A stretch of DNA of 7,712 bases from Acidobacteriaceae bacterium. GTDB taxonomy: Bacteria > Acidobacteriota > Terriglobia > Terriglobales > Acidobacteriaceae. The stretch lies in contig PMGP01000301.1 in assembly GCA_003156235.1 (NCBI GenBank), forward strand, positions 1 through 7,712. The letters run 5' to 3'. The stretch's first letter is position 1, and each line of letters starts with the position of its first letter. Shown piece by piece: positions 1 to 6,278 of this stretch. The notes below the pieces were generated by a model, which saw only the letters and a list, made by a program, of their open reading frames with translations, did no database searches and was not told the DNA's origin. The translations under genes were made by a program, and so were the position numbers.

Positions 1-205
1 CGCACTTGCAGGTACATTCGTGATACTGCCGGAGCTGTTTCTTGAGGGTGTCAAAATTTGTAATGCGCTCGGCGGGCTGGTAGACGCTGACACGGACGGC
101 GGGTTGCTGTGCGACGGGCTTCTGGACTGGCTGTTGCGCGGTCAGGGATAGAGAGGAAAGAAGGACGGCAACGATCGCCGCGAGAAATGCGAATTGCTTT
201 TTCAC
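1..205 (-). CDS. Secreted protein, N-terminal 68 codons (3' end outside window); possibly a HAD-type acid phosphatase
   Basis: The reading frame begins at a GTG at 205-203, seven bases downstream of a strong Shine-Dalgarno sequence (AAGGAG, complement of 213-218), and runs open to the left edge. It starts V-K-K-Q and continues with a hydrophobic stretch (residues about 5-20) ending in LTAQ, a typical Sec signal peptide with cleavage near residues 23-24. A Gln/Pro/Val-rich linker (24-42) follows, then a soluble segment with FDTLKKQLRQYHECTCKC at residues 51-68. The three alternating cysteines (64, 66, 68) sit at the truncated end. The NFDTLKKQLRQYH segment resembles the start of the mature domain of bacterial secreted HAD-family acid phosphatases as I remember them, but no catalytic motif lies inside the window, so this is only a suggestion. 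It is divergently arranged with the HAD phosphatase gene at 326. That the gene is real is well supported; its function is not. Confidence 0.75.
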   Translation of the reverse strand, partial: MKKQFAFLAAIVAVLLSSLSLTAQQPVQKPVAQQPAVRVSVYQPAERITNFDTLKKQLRQYHECTCKC

Positions 206-228
206 GGAAAAGCTCCTTATTTCGATAG

Positions 229-243
229 GCACGATTGTCGTGC
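229..243. repeat. Short perfect inverted repeat in the divergent intergenic region
   Basis: GCACGA (229-234) and TCGTGC (238-243) are perfect reverse complements separated by TTG. The site lies in the 120-base gap between the two divergent genes, 24 bases upstream of the minus-strand GTG start at 205. It could be a small operator for the minus-strand gene or a hairpin in its leader. A 6-bp arm is short enough to occur by chance. No clear -35/-10 pair for the minus-strand gene was found in the rest of the gap. Confidence 0.25.
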
Positions 244-313
244 GCCGCGCGCCAGATTCAATCTTTATCATCGCATCTGAACCGAGGATGAGGTAGGGCG
301 ATTCGATTCCATT

Positions 314-319
314 TACACT
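314..319 (+). promoter_or_regulatory. Candidate -10 box (TACACT) for a leaderless transcript of the HAD gene
   Basis: TACACT lies exactly six bases before the ATG at 326, and no purine-rich Shine-Dalgarno sequence precedes that ATG (the bases just upstream are AATTTC). If TACACT acts as a -10 element, transcription would begin at or next to the start codon, giving a leaderless mRNA. The same TANNNT-N6-ATG layout is found at 2465-2470. No good -35 element is visible. Confidence 0.3.
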
Positions 320-325
320 AATTTC

Positions 326-1060
326 ATGCTTCACATTCTTCGCCCCATTCCGGTGGCTCGGCTGAAACTTCTGGTCTTCGATCTGGACGGCACGCTGATC
401 GATTCCGCGCAGGACTTGTGCAACAGCGTGAACGCAACCCTGAGCCGGTTTGGGCGCGAGCCGCTGGCGGATGAGAGGATCGCCGGCTTCATCGGCAATG
501 GGGCGATGGTGCTGGTGCGCAGGTCGTTTGCGGCCGCGAAGGGCGCGGTGGCGGACGAGGAGTTGCTGGCCCAGGCGTACAAGTATTTTCTGGATTACTA
601 TCGCGAGCACAAGCTGGACTACACCTACGCGTATGAAGGGGTTCTGGAGGCGCTGGCGGCGCTGAAGCAATTGCACGACCTGCCGGACGGGGCAGCGCGG
701 GCGATGGCGGTGCTTACCAACAAGCCGGTTCGGCCAGCGCGGGAGATCTGCGCGGCGTTGGGGCTGGCTCCCTACTTTCTGAACATCTACGGCGGCAACA
801 GTTTCGCGAGCAAGAAGCCCGATCCGGAGGGGCTGCGGGCGCTTATGAGCGAGGCGGCCGCGGAGCCGGATGAGACGGTGGTGATCGGCGACAGCAAGGT
901 GGACGTGGAGACGGCGCGAAATGGAGGGGCGTGGTGCATTGGCTGCACCTTCGGGCTTGCGCCGGAGAGTTTGTCGGCAAATCCGCCGGATGTGCTGGTG
1001 GATTCGCCGGCGGATTGGACGGCGGCGCTGAGCCCCGCAAGGCGCGAGGCTAACCTGTGA
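326..1060 (+). CDS. gph: HAD-superfamily hydrolase, phosphoglycolate phosphatase type
   Basis: This 244-residue protein has every HAD motif in order. Motif I is FDLDGT with the nucleophile and acid/base aspartates at D19 and D21; motif II is the threonine in LTNK (T131); motif III is a lysine in SKKPDP (K163 or K164); motif IV is VIGDSKVD, with D189 and D193 to bind Mg2+. The helical cap (about residues 27-110) between motifs I and II and the overall length match the Gph/PGP subfamily. Family enzymes dephosphorylate 2-phosphoglycolate in the cytoplasm, salvaging a product of DNA repair and oxygenase side reactions; related members act on pyrophosphate or other small phosphate esters, so the substrate is inferred. 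The ATG at 326 lacks a Shine-Dalgarno sequence. A GTG at 353, ten codons in and before VARLKLLVFDLDG, is an alternative start, also without a clear ribosome site. The gene is transcribed alone, followed by a 177-base gap. Confidence 0.88.
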   Translation: MLHILRPIPVARLKLLVFDLDGTLIDSAQDLCNSVNATLSRFGREPLADERIAGFIGNGAMVLVRRSFAAAKGAVADEELLAQAYKYFLDYYREHKLDYTYAYEGVLEALAALKQLHDLPDGAARAMAVLTNKPVRPAREICAALGLAPYFLNIYGGNSFASKKPDPEGLRALMSEAAAEPDETVVIGDSKVDVETARNGGAWCIGCTFGLAPESLSANPPDVLVDSPADWTAALSPARREANL

Positions 1061-1167
1061 GGCTGCGAACGAGAAGCATATCTCAGGGGTTAAAACACTG
1101 TTCTGAAAGGTTGCCGTATTGCCGGGAATAAATCACGGGTCTGCCAATTTCCAGCAACTGGCCACGT

Positions 1168-1173
1168 TATACT
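1168..1173 (+). promoter_or_regulatory. Candidate -10 box (TATACT) for the glycosyltransferase gene
   Basis: TATACT matches five of six bases of the sigma-70 -10 consensus and lies 64 bases upstream of the ATG at 1238. No recognisable TTGACA-like -35 sits 16-18 bases upstream (the sequence there is AATTT-rich). The rest of the 1061-1237 gap shows no terminator hairpin with a T-run for the upstream gene. The only other supported site in it is the ribosome site GAGGAA at 1225-1230, seven bases before the ATG. Confidence 0.35.
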
Positions 1174-1237
1174 CGGCGGTAGCCGGTCAATATCAGACGC
1201 AGCGGCCATTATTCAATTACACGCGAGGAACCGATCA

Positions 1238-2440
1238 ATGGCTATGGAACTGAGCATCGTGATGCCCTGCCTGAACGAGGCGGAAACTCTGGAAAGCTGC
1301 ATCCGCAAGGCGCAGAGTTATCTGCGCCGCTCGGGAGTTTGCGGAGAAATCGTGATTGGGGATAACGGCTCGACCGATGGCTCGCAGGAGATTGCGGCCC
1401 GTCTCGGCGCTCGCGTGATTCATATTCCGATTCGCGGCTACGGGGCGGCGCTGTACGGAGCGATTACCGCGTCGCATGGGCGCTTTTGCATCATGGGCGA
1501 CTCGGATGACAGCTATAATTTTGAAGACCTGGGCGCCTTCGTGGAGAAGATGCGCGAAGGGTATGACGTGGTGATGGGAAACCGCTTTCAGGGAGGCATC
1601 CGGCCGGGCGCGATGCCGTGGAAGAACCGTTATATCGGAAACCCGATTCTGTCCACCATTGGAAAAGTTCTCTTCCACGCGGGAGTGGGAGATTTTCATT
1701 GCGGCTTGCGGGGCTTCACCAAGAGCGCATTTCAAAAGATGGATTTAAGAACCACGGGGATGGAATTCGCCTCGGAGATGGTGATCAAGGCCACACTCAT
1801 GGGGCTGAAGATGACCGAGGTGCCCACGGTTCTCAGTCCTGATGGGCGTTCGCGCCCACCGCACCTGCTGCCTTACCGCGATGGATGGCGGCATCTGCGC
1901 TTCATGCTTCTGTTCAGCCCCAATTGGCTCTTTCTTTATCCGGGCATTGCGCTGATGCTCTTAGGGCTGACGGTGGGCGGCTTTTTGCTTGGCCAGCCAA
2001 TTCACATCAACAGCATCCAGCTGGGGCTGGATACTCTTATCTATTGCAGCACATGCGTAGTTGCGGGATTTCAGGCGATACTTTTCTCGCTGCTCTCGCG
2101 AATGTATGCCATCCAGGAGGGCTTATATCCGAAGACGGCCCGGGATCGCAAATACGGTCAGCTCATCACCCTGGAGCGCGGGCTGGTCACCGGCGGCGCA
2201 ATCCTTCTGTCCGGCCTGGTTGCCTTTTTATATGCCATATGGGAATGGAAACAGCACGCGTTCGGCATGTTGGATACCGAGCGGATTGCAAGGGTCGTCA
2301 TACCATCTTCCATGGCACTTTCGCTAGGCATTGAAATCATCCTCTTCAGTTTTCTGCTCAGCACCTTCGATTTGAAGGTGCGCCTTTACACCGCGATGGT
2401 CGAGGAGATTGAGCAGAGCGGCAAAGAAACGATGCAATAA
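1238..2440 (+). CDS. Membrane-anchored family 2 glycosyltransferase (polyprenyl/dolichyl-phosphate sugar synthase-like)
   Basis: The first ~220 of 400 residues form a GT-A fold typical of GT2: ELSIVMPCLNEAETL (4-18) opens the nucleotide-sugar site, GDNGSTDGS (41-49) follows, and GDSDDSYNFED (87-97) carries the DxD-type metal and sugar-nucleotide binding acids (D88, D90, D91). The conserved GNRF (114-117) and a DFHCGLRGF segment (152-160) are typical of the dolichol-phosphate mannose/glucose synthase-like branch. The C-terminal half has four predicted membrane helices near residues 229-252, 264-290, 313-336 and 352-377, and ends in a charged cytoplasmic tail. Family members transfer a sugar from a nucleotide donor to polyprenyl phosphate at the inner membrane, feeding glycan or lipid modification; donor and acceptor cannot be read from the sequence. 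GAGGAA seven bases upstream supports the ATG at 1238; a second ATG two codons later is possible. The next gene begins 36 bases downstream and may be cotranscribed. Confidence 0.9.
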   Translation: MAMELSIVMPCLNEAETLESCIRKAQSYLRRSGVCGEIVIGDNGSTDGSQEIAARLGARVIHIPIRGYGAALYGAITASHGRFCIMGDSDDSYNFEDLGAFVEKMREGYDVVMGNRFQGGIRPGAMPWKNRYIGNPILSTIGKVLFHAGVGDFHCGLRGFTKSAFQKMDLRTTGMEFASEMVIKATLMGLKMTEVPTVLSPDGRSRPPHLLPYRDGWRHLRFMLLFSPNWLFLYPGIALMLLGLTVGGFLLGQPIHINSIQLGLDTLIYCSTCVVAGFQAILFSLLSRMYAIQEGLYPKTARDRKYGQLITLERGLVTGGAILLSGLVAFLYAIWEWKQHAFGMLDTERIARVVIPSSMALSLGIEIILFSFLLSTFDLKVRLYTAMVEEIEQSGKETMQ

Positions 2441-2464
2441 AAGCCTGCCCCCGAGTCGAAGCCG

Positions 2465-2470
2465 TAAGCT
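2465..2470 (+). promoter_or_regulatory. Candidate -10-like box (TAAGCT) six bases before the TIGR01777-type gene
   Basis: The ATG at 2477 has no Shine-Dalgarno sequence (upstream bases GAACCT). TAAGCT ends exactly six bases before it, the same TANNNT-N6-ATG layout as at 314-319. This could be an internal leaderless promoter giving the gene expression independent of the glycosyltransferase. The match to the -10 consensus is only three of six bases (the key T, A and last T), so the call is weak by itself. Confidence 0.22.
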
Positions 2471-2476
2471 GAACCT

Positions 2477-3589
2477 ATGGTCACGATTGCAGCCGCGATA
2501 ACGAGTAATTTACGTCCCTTGCGAATTGTGTTGCCGGGCGGCAGCGGGCATGTGGGTCAGGTGCTGGCGCGCCACTTTACTGAGCGCGGCCACCAGGTGA
2601 CGGTGCTGACCCGCGGACCCTACACGGCGCAATGGCAGACGGTTCACTGGGACGGGGAAAACATCGGTTCGTGGACCGAGTACCTGGAAGGCGCCGATGT
2701 GTGCATCAACCTTGCCGGGCGCAGCGTGAATTGCCGCTACGACACGGCCAACCGTCAGGCGATCTACGAATCGCGAATTAGCTCGACAAGGCTGCTGGGC
2801 AAGGTGATCTCCGGACTCAGCGAGCCGCCGCGGGTGTGGCTGAACGCCTCCGCGGCAACGATCTACAGGCGCGCTATGGACGATGATGGGGTCGATCTGG
2901 CTGTGGATGAGAAGTGCGCGCTGGGCGGGGATGAGCTGGCGGTTGAAATTTCCGAAGAGCAACCCTCAGGGACTAAAGCCCCAGCTGATTCCATCGCACT
3001 TATGTACGGGCTAAAGCCCGTACCCTTTACCGAAAATACAACAGAGCGGTGGGCGGAGCGGCGGGGTTTTTCTGCCCGTGTGGCTAGGGATTGGGAGGCT
3101 GTGTTCGTCGCGGCCGAGACGCCGCGCACGCGTAAAGTAGCTCTGCGCAGCGCAGTGGTTCTGAGCCCTGCGGCAGGCAGCGCCTTTGCGGTGCTGTCAA
3201 ATCTGGTGCGGCTGGGTTTGGGCGGCCGTCAGGGCAATGGACGCCAGTTTGTCTGCTGGATTCACGAGGCCGATTATGCGCGGGCGGTGGAGTTTTTGAT
3301 TGAGCATGAGGAGCTGGATGGCCCGGTCAATCTGGCCGCGCCCAACCCGCTGACCAATCGTGAATTTATGGCGGCGTTGCGCTGGGCGTGGGATGTGCCG
3401 AACGGATTGCCGGCTCCGTCGCTGGCCATCAAGCTTGGCGCATTGATATTGCGTACTGAGCCGGAGCTGGTGCTGCAGAGTTGCCGCGCGGTTCCCGGAC
3501 GGCTGCTGGAGGCTGGGTTTAAGTTTGAGTTTCCGGATTGGGCGGAGGCGGCGGAAGATTTGGTGCGGCAGTGGCGAAACAAGGAGTGA
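2477..3589 (+). CDS. TIGR01777-family NAD(P)-binding epimerase/SDR protein (YfcH/SDR39U1-like) with in-frame repeat insertion
   Basis: The 370-residue protein has an N-terminal Rossmann fold with the glycine motif PGGSGHVG (20-27), a VTVLTRG segment after the second strand (41-47), and INLAGRSV (77-84), a hallmark of TIGR01777 proteins. WLNASAATIYR (121-131) corresponds to the usual SA-x-x-x-Y-G active-site region, and FSARVARDWEAV (198-209) to the conserved helix that follows. VNLAAPNPLTNREF (284-297) leads into a C-terminal DUF1731-type domain ending in PGRLLEAGFKF. Family members are about 300 residues; the excess is a ~15-residue N-terminal extension and an insertion around residues 155-190, of which 163-184 are encoded by a palindromic DNA repeat. 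The biochemical role of the family is poorly defined (an atypical short-chain dehydrogenase; in E. coli YfcH). The ATG lacks a Shine-Dalgarno sequence; a TTG or GTG just before the glycine motif cannot be excluded. The preceding glycosyltransferase gene is 36 bases away. Confidence 0.88.
   Translation: MVTIAAAITSNLRPLRIVLPGGSGHVGQVLARHFTERGHQVTVLTRGPYTAQWQTVHWDGENIGSWTEYLEGADVCINLAGRSVNCRYDTANRQAIYESRISSTRLLGKVISGLSEPPRVWLNASAATIYRRAMDDDGVDLAVDEKCALGGDELAVEISEEQPSGTKAPADSIALMYGLKPVPFTENTTERWAERRGFSARVARDWEAVFVAAETPRTRKVALRSAVVLSPAAGSAFAVLSNLVRLGLGGRQGNGRQFVCWIHEADYARAVEFLIEHEELDGPVNLAAPNPLTNREFMAALRWAWDVPNGLPAPSLAIKLGALILRTEPELVLQSCRAVPGRLLEAGFKFEFPDWAEAAEDLVRQWRNKE
2964..3028 (+). repeat. 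Double-hairpin palindromic repeat (REP/MITE-like) inside a coding region
   Basis: Two related palindromes sit 21 bases apart. The first is GGGACT-AA-AGCCCC (2969-2982), a 6-bp stem with one mismatch; the second is GTACGGGCT-AA-AGCCCGTAC (3004-3023), a perfect 9-bp stem with a two-base loop. Both share the core GGnCTAAAGCCC. The first is preceded by CCTCA and the second followed by CCC plus a T-run, giving a unit of about 65 bases. I recall similar GGGGCTAAAGCCCC/TACGGGCTAAAGCCCGTA units as dispersed intergenic repeats in acidobacterial genomes; this is memory, not a search. The reading frame used here is the only one of the three forward frames without a stop codon across the unit, and it encodes residues 163-184 of the host protein. 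Exact ends are uncertain, and no convincing in-frame target duplication was found. Confidence 0.7.
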
Positions 3590-3604
3590 AGCGCGGAGAA
3601 AAGA

Positions 3605-3642
3605 TGCCGCGCCGGAGTTGATGCTCCGGCGCGGCAACTTTT
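3605..3642. terminator. Bidirectional intrinsic terminator between convergent genes
   Basis: TGCCGCGCCGGAG (3605-3617) and CTCCGGCGCGGCA (3624-3636) form a perfect 13-bp GC-rich stem with the six-base loop TTGATG. It is followed by CTTTT (3638-3642) on the plus strand and, read the other way, by TCTTTTCTCC (complement of 3595-3604) on the minus strand. It starts 15 bases after the stop of the plus-strand gene (ends 3589) and lies 10-16 bases past the stop of the minus-strand gene (ends 3652), so it can terminate both. Confidence 0.9.
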
Positions 3643-3651
3643 GGTTGGATG

Positions 3652-6021
3652 CTACTTATCGGTCGAGGACTTGGGTTTCAGGGCGGAGAATATCTCATTC
3701 AGGTTGATGCCGGCGCCGATCCTATAAAAGTCGCGGTCCGGCTGAGTCAACGGCAGAATCAGGGTCGATGCGGCTGGGGTTGTGCTGATCGTTCCAGTGG
3801 CGAGCACCAACGGAGGCACGTAAGGTGGAAGAGCGCCGAAGCGCCTTGAAATCGAGCCGAACAGATAGAGGAAACTCGGTTTTGACAGCGTGATAGGATA
3901 GATCGAATCGATGTTCAGGATCATGTGTTGCAAACTGCCGCCGGTGAGGCTGGCGTTCTGTCCCAATGTGAAATCGACGTAACCCCTTTCGCATTGATTG
4001 TCGCTACTGCACTGTTTGAAATTGGCGGATGTACCCGGCCAACGGTTGATGAACCGCAAGCCGAAGGCGTACTTGGGGAAGAAATTCGGCTGGTCGGGCG
4101 CGGCGTATTCCAGAAGGGAGAGCGCCGCCGGTGTGCTTGTCGTGATGTTGGAAAAGCAGGACGTCGAAGTTGACGCGGTGTTCGGCTTGATTCCCGCGTA
4201 GATGGGGTTATTCAGCACGCCGCTAAGCCTGCTTTGCAACGCCGTACATTCGACCGTGCCGAAGGCCGGCATGGTGAAAGCCGTGCTGATCGAGTTGAGC
4301 TGGAGCGGGGTGACAAAGCCGCCCCCTCCGATTACGCCAAGAGTGGTTTGCCCTTTATTCAAGCGTGCGAATTGGAATTCCATGCCCAGGGAGAGATCGA
4401 CTGCCGCGCCGACGGTTTGAAGGCTCTGCATGGTCACTCCTCCGGAGGGATTGCTGAAGACCGATACAACGCTGTTGGTGCCGGATGCTTGCGGCGCGGT
4501 CTGCAGCCGTAACGAGTAGAACGGGCCAAAACGGTCCTTGAAAAGCCTGTGGCCATAAACGGCTATGAACGCATCCGAGTTGGCCGACTGAGAGCTTTGG
4601 AAGCCCTGCTCATATCCGCCGACCATCTTAACACTTACCGGGATCTCATCATCATCTCCCCACTGAGGGGGAAGTTCGGTAAAGTTACCGCTGGCGATCA
4701 CCGGAGGGGTTGATTTGTCAGTACCCGCAATGGATACTGAGACCGTGGCATCGAAGCCATAAGTCGAATCGAAATCATCCAATTGACTCAAATCCGGAGC
4801 TGTCGCAACGATCTTGATGTTCGTCCAGTTGTCTTTGGTGACGGTTACGGGCTGTCCCCCGATGGTCACCAAGCTCTTGCCTTGAGTGTCGCCAAAGCCG
4901 GTGCCGGTGATGGTCACCTGAGTGCCCGCCACCCCTTTGATGGGGGTAATTGCCGAAATCGAGGGCCCGGTTGCCGAGGGCGCGGGCGTATTGGCGGGTT
5001 TTATCGCCGGGGTTTCCGTAAAAGGCATGGCGTTACTCTTCGGGCTGCCCCCGTTCAGGGTAACAACAACATTCCCGGGGGATGCACCCACGCTCAGGTC
5101 TGGTGCGTTCACATCGATTTCGGTATCACCCCATTTGGTGATGTTAGGCGCGTTGACCTTACCGAAACTAACCGTACCTTGTTTCTGACCAAAGCCATTG
5201 CCGGTGATGATCACGGGCGTACTTGCAGCGCCGCTGGTGGGATTTATTGCTGCAATTGTGGGCGCGGGAGGAGGGGTAGGAGGTACAGGGTTGTTGGCAA
5301 GCTGTTGTTGAGGATTGCTGTTAGACGTTGTATTAGGATTGACGGCACCCAGATAAGCCTGTGTAACTGGGACGATCGAGAATTTGCCTTCCGGCTTGGT
5401 AACGTTGCTCACCTTGACGGTGACGTCCATAGGGGAAGTGGCGGCAGCTCCCGGATCCGGCGCTTCGACGATCACCTGAGAATCTGACCATAGCCGGACC
5501 GTCGTAGTTTCCGTGGCGCCGAAGAGTACCTTGCTCGTTCCTTGCGTGGCACCGAAGCCCGTACCGGGGATGGTCACTACCGTCCCAACCGGACCTTGTG
5601 AGGGGGTGAGATTGTTGGCGACCAGGACGGTGAATTTTCCAGGATGTTCTTCCTTCACATTGTAGATCGTCAGTACAACGTCCTCGGGGCCGGGCACAGT
5701 TGTGGCCGGAACAGCAACCACAATGACGGTATCTGACCATAACTTGATATCATCCGTTACGATACCGCCGAACGTAATGCTGCTTTTGTGCACGATTGTG
5801 CTTTGCTTTGTGCCTTGCTTTGTGACCTGTTTTATGACCTGCCTTGGTCCGAAGTGTTCTCCTGTGATGGCGACCAGAGTTCCAGGCACTCCCACGGTGG
5901 GAGAGATCTGGCTGAGAAGGGGAGCTTGCGCAGAGCAGCGGGGAAAGAACGAAATCAACGCAAGTATGCAAGCGGCGGCGAGTAGGCCGGCGCTACCGAT
6001 GAATCGGTCGTGATGCAGCAT
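3652..6021 (-). CDS. Secreted protein with four IPT/TIG domains and a C-terminal beta-rich (possible outer-membrane) domain
   Basis: Read from the ATG at 6021 this is 789 residues. Residues 1-33 are a Sec signal peptide (hydrophobic 11-26, AQA cleavage near 33). Four IPT/TIG immunoglobulin-like domains follow at about 37-133, 136-217, 255-336 and 354-449. Each opens with an I/L-x-P-x-x-G...V-x-I-x-G-x-x-F-G signature (39-58, 138-157, 259-278, 358-377) and each has a W-x-D/N...I/V...A-x/V-P strand (around 95-105, 178-188, 297-307, 399-409). Linkers are Asn/Gln-rich then Pro-rich (228-254) and Pro/Ala-rich (337-352). Residues 460-789 have many alternating aromatic/glycine strands and four cysteines (592, 622, 671, 677). 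They could form a small beta-barrel or other beta domain, but the last residues are charged, not the usual terminal F/W. IPT domains typically support surface adhesion or polysaccharide binding. The open frame extends upstream to an ATG at 6117, but that ATG lies in the candidate promoter. Domain 1 has a Lys/Gln repeat expansion. Confidence 0.88.
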   Translation of the reverse strand: MLHHDRFIGSAGLLAAACILALISFFPRCSAQAPLLSQISPTVGVPGTLVAITGEHFGPRQVIKQVTKQGTKQSTIVHKSSITFGGIVTDDIKLWSDTVIVVAVPATTVPGPEDVVLTIYNVKEEHPGKFTVLVANNLTPSQGPVGTVVTIPGTGFGATQGTSKVLFGATETTTVRLWSDSQVIVEAPDPGAAATSPMDVTVKVSNVTKPEGKFSIVPVTQAYLGAVNPNTTSNSNPQQQLANNPVPPTPPPAPTIAAINPTSGAASTPVIITGNGFGQKQGTVSFGKVNAPNITKWGDTEIDVNAPDLSVGASPGNVVVTLNGGSPKSNAMPFTETPAIKPANTPAPSATGPSISAITPIKGVAGTQVTITGTGFGDTQGKSLVTIGGQPVTVTKDNWTNIKIVATAPDLSQLDDFDSTYGFDATVSVSIAGTDKSTPPVIASGNFTELPPQWGDDDEIPVSVKMVGGYEQGFQSSQSANSDAFIAVYGHRLFKDRFGPFYSLRLQTAPQASGTNSVVSVFSNPSGGVTMQSLQTVGAAVDLSLGMEFQFARLNKGQTTLGVIGGGGFVTPLQLNSISTAFTMPAFGTVECTALQSRLSGVLNNPIYAGIKPNTASTSTSCFSNITTSTPAALSLLEYAAPDQPNFFPKYAFGLRFINRWPGTSANFKQCSSDNQCERGYVDFTLGQNASLTGGSLQHMILNIDSIYPITLSKPSFLYLFGSISRRFGALPPYVPPLVLATGTISTTPAASTLILPLTQPDRDFYRIGAGINLNEIFSALKPKSSTDK
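5797..5844 (-). repeat. Tandem 12-base repeat encoding K-Q-x-T units in IPT domain 1
   Basis: On the minus strand four 12-base units run head to tail, encoding RQVI, KQVT, KQGT and KQST (residues 60-75). Codon pattern AAR-CAR-NNC-ACA/ATA is kept. The units sit in the loop just after the domain's GEHFG motif, where domains 2-4 have only a short G-x-x-Q-G turn. The first domain's loop is therefore about 14 residues longer and strongly basic. Confidence 0.8.
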
Positions 6022-6028
6022 GGGGGAT

Positions 6029-6034
6029 CTCCTT
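6029..6034 (-). promoter_or_regulatory. Ribosome binding site (AAGGAG) that fixes the IPT protein start
   Basis: The complement of 6029-6034 reads AAGGAG (AAGGAGAT over 6027-6034) and lies seven bases upstream of the ATG at 6021. It is directly followed by a clean signal peptide. The upstream in-frame ATG at 6117 has no such site and would bury the signal peptide 32 residues inside the protein. Confidence 0.85.
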
Positions 6035-6089
6035 GAGGTGAGCCGTTGAATTTCAGTGCGAAAATCAATAGCATATGGAGTTCCACAGA

Positions 6090-6117
6090 AGTATAGTCGA
6101 AGATTATTGGAATGCAA
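6090..6117 (-). promoter_or_regulatory. Candidate sigma-70 promoter of the IPT protein gene
   Basis: On the minus strand, TTGCAT (complement of 6112-6117) is followed 16 bases later by TATACT (complement of 6090-6095). The -10 matches five of six consensus bases and the -35 only three. It would start transcription near 6083, giving a leader of about 60 bases before the ATG at 6021. The rest of the 257-base gap 6022-6278 shows only a small hairpin (CGCAG/CTGCG at 6192-6206) without a T-run and nothing else I can support. Confidence 0.45.
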
Positions 6118-6278
6118 TCATAATTATTTTGCGCAACGATGCAGGGACAATTGCCAACCGCTAGGATGCGAGAGGCACAAGTAACCATAGCCGCAGGGAA
6201 GCTGCGTCTGCATATGTCCCGGAGTCAACCTGGGAATTAGCGAACGATCCGCAGACAGGAGTGATCGCCCAGTTCGAA

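Noticed and set aside
1235..1735. 166-codon minus-strand open frame opposite the glycosyltransferase
   Set aside because: It lies antisense to the conserved GT2 catalytic motifs and its His/Arg/Ala-rich product resembles no family; the plus strand explains the conservation.
2964..3028. Related CTAAAGCCC palindromes read as a CRISPR array or transcription terminator
   Set aside because: There are only two units of different arm sequence, no spacer regularity, no cas genes, and they lie inside an uninterrupted coding frame.
2960..3042. CAAC direct repeat flanking the palindromic element as a target-site duplication
   Set aside because: The segment between the copies would add 79 bases, which is not a multiple of three, and a four-base match is expected by chance.
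4783..5487. 234-codon plus-strand open frame opposite the IPT gene
   Set aside because: It is antisense to the IPT domain repeats, has no ribosome site, and its product is a low-complexity Gly/Arg/Cys-rich sequence typical of a shadow frame. The minus-strand product has clear repeated domains and a signal peptide.
5968..5979. Lipobox-like LAAAC in the IPT protein signal peptide
   Set aside because: The hydrophobic core continues for another eight residues after this cysteine, so it lies inside the helix and not at a cleavage site; AQA near residue 33 is a better signal peptidase I site.
5955..6188. 77-codon minus-strand open frame across the start of the IPT gene
   Set aside because: It overlaps the promoter, ribosome site and signal-peptide codons of the IPT gene in another frame, with no ribosome site or recognisable product.
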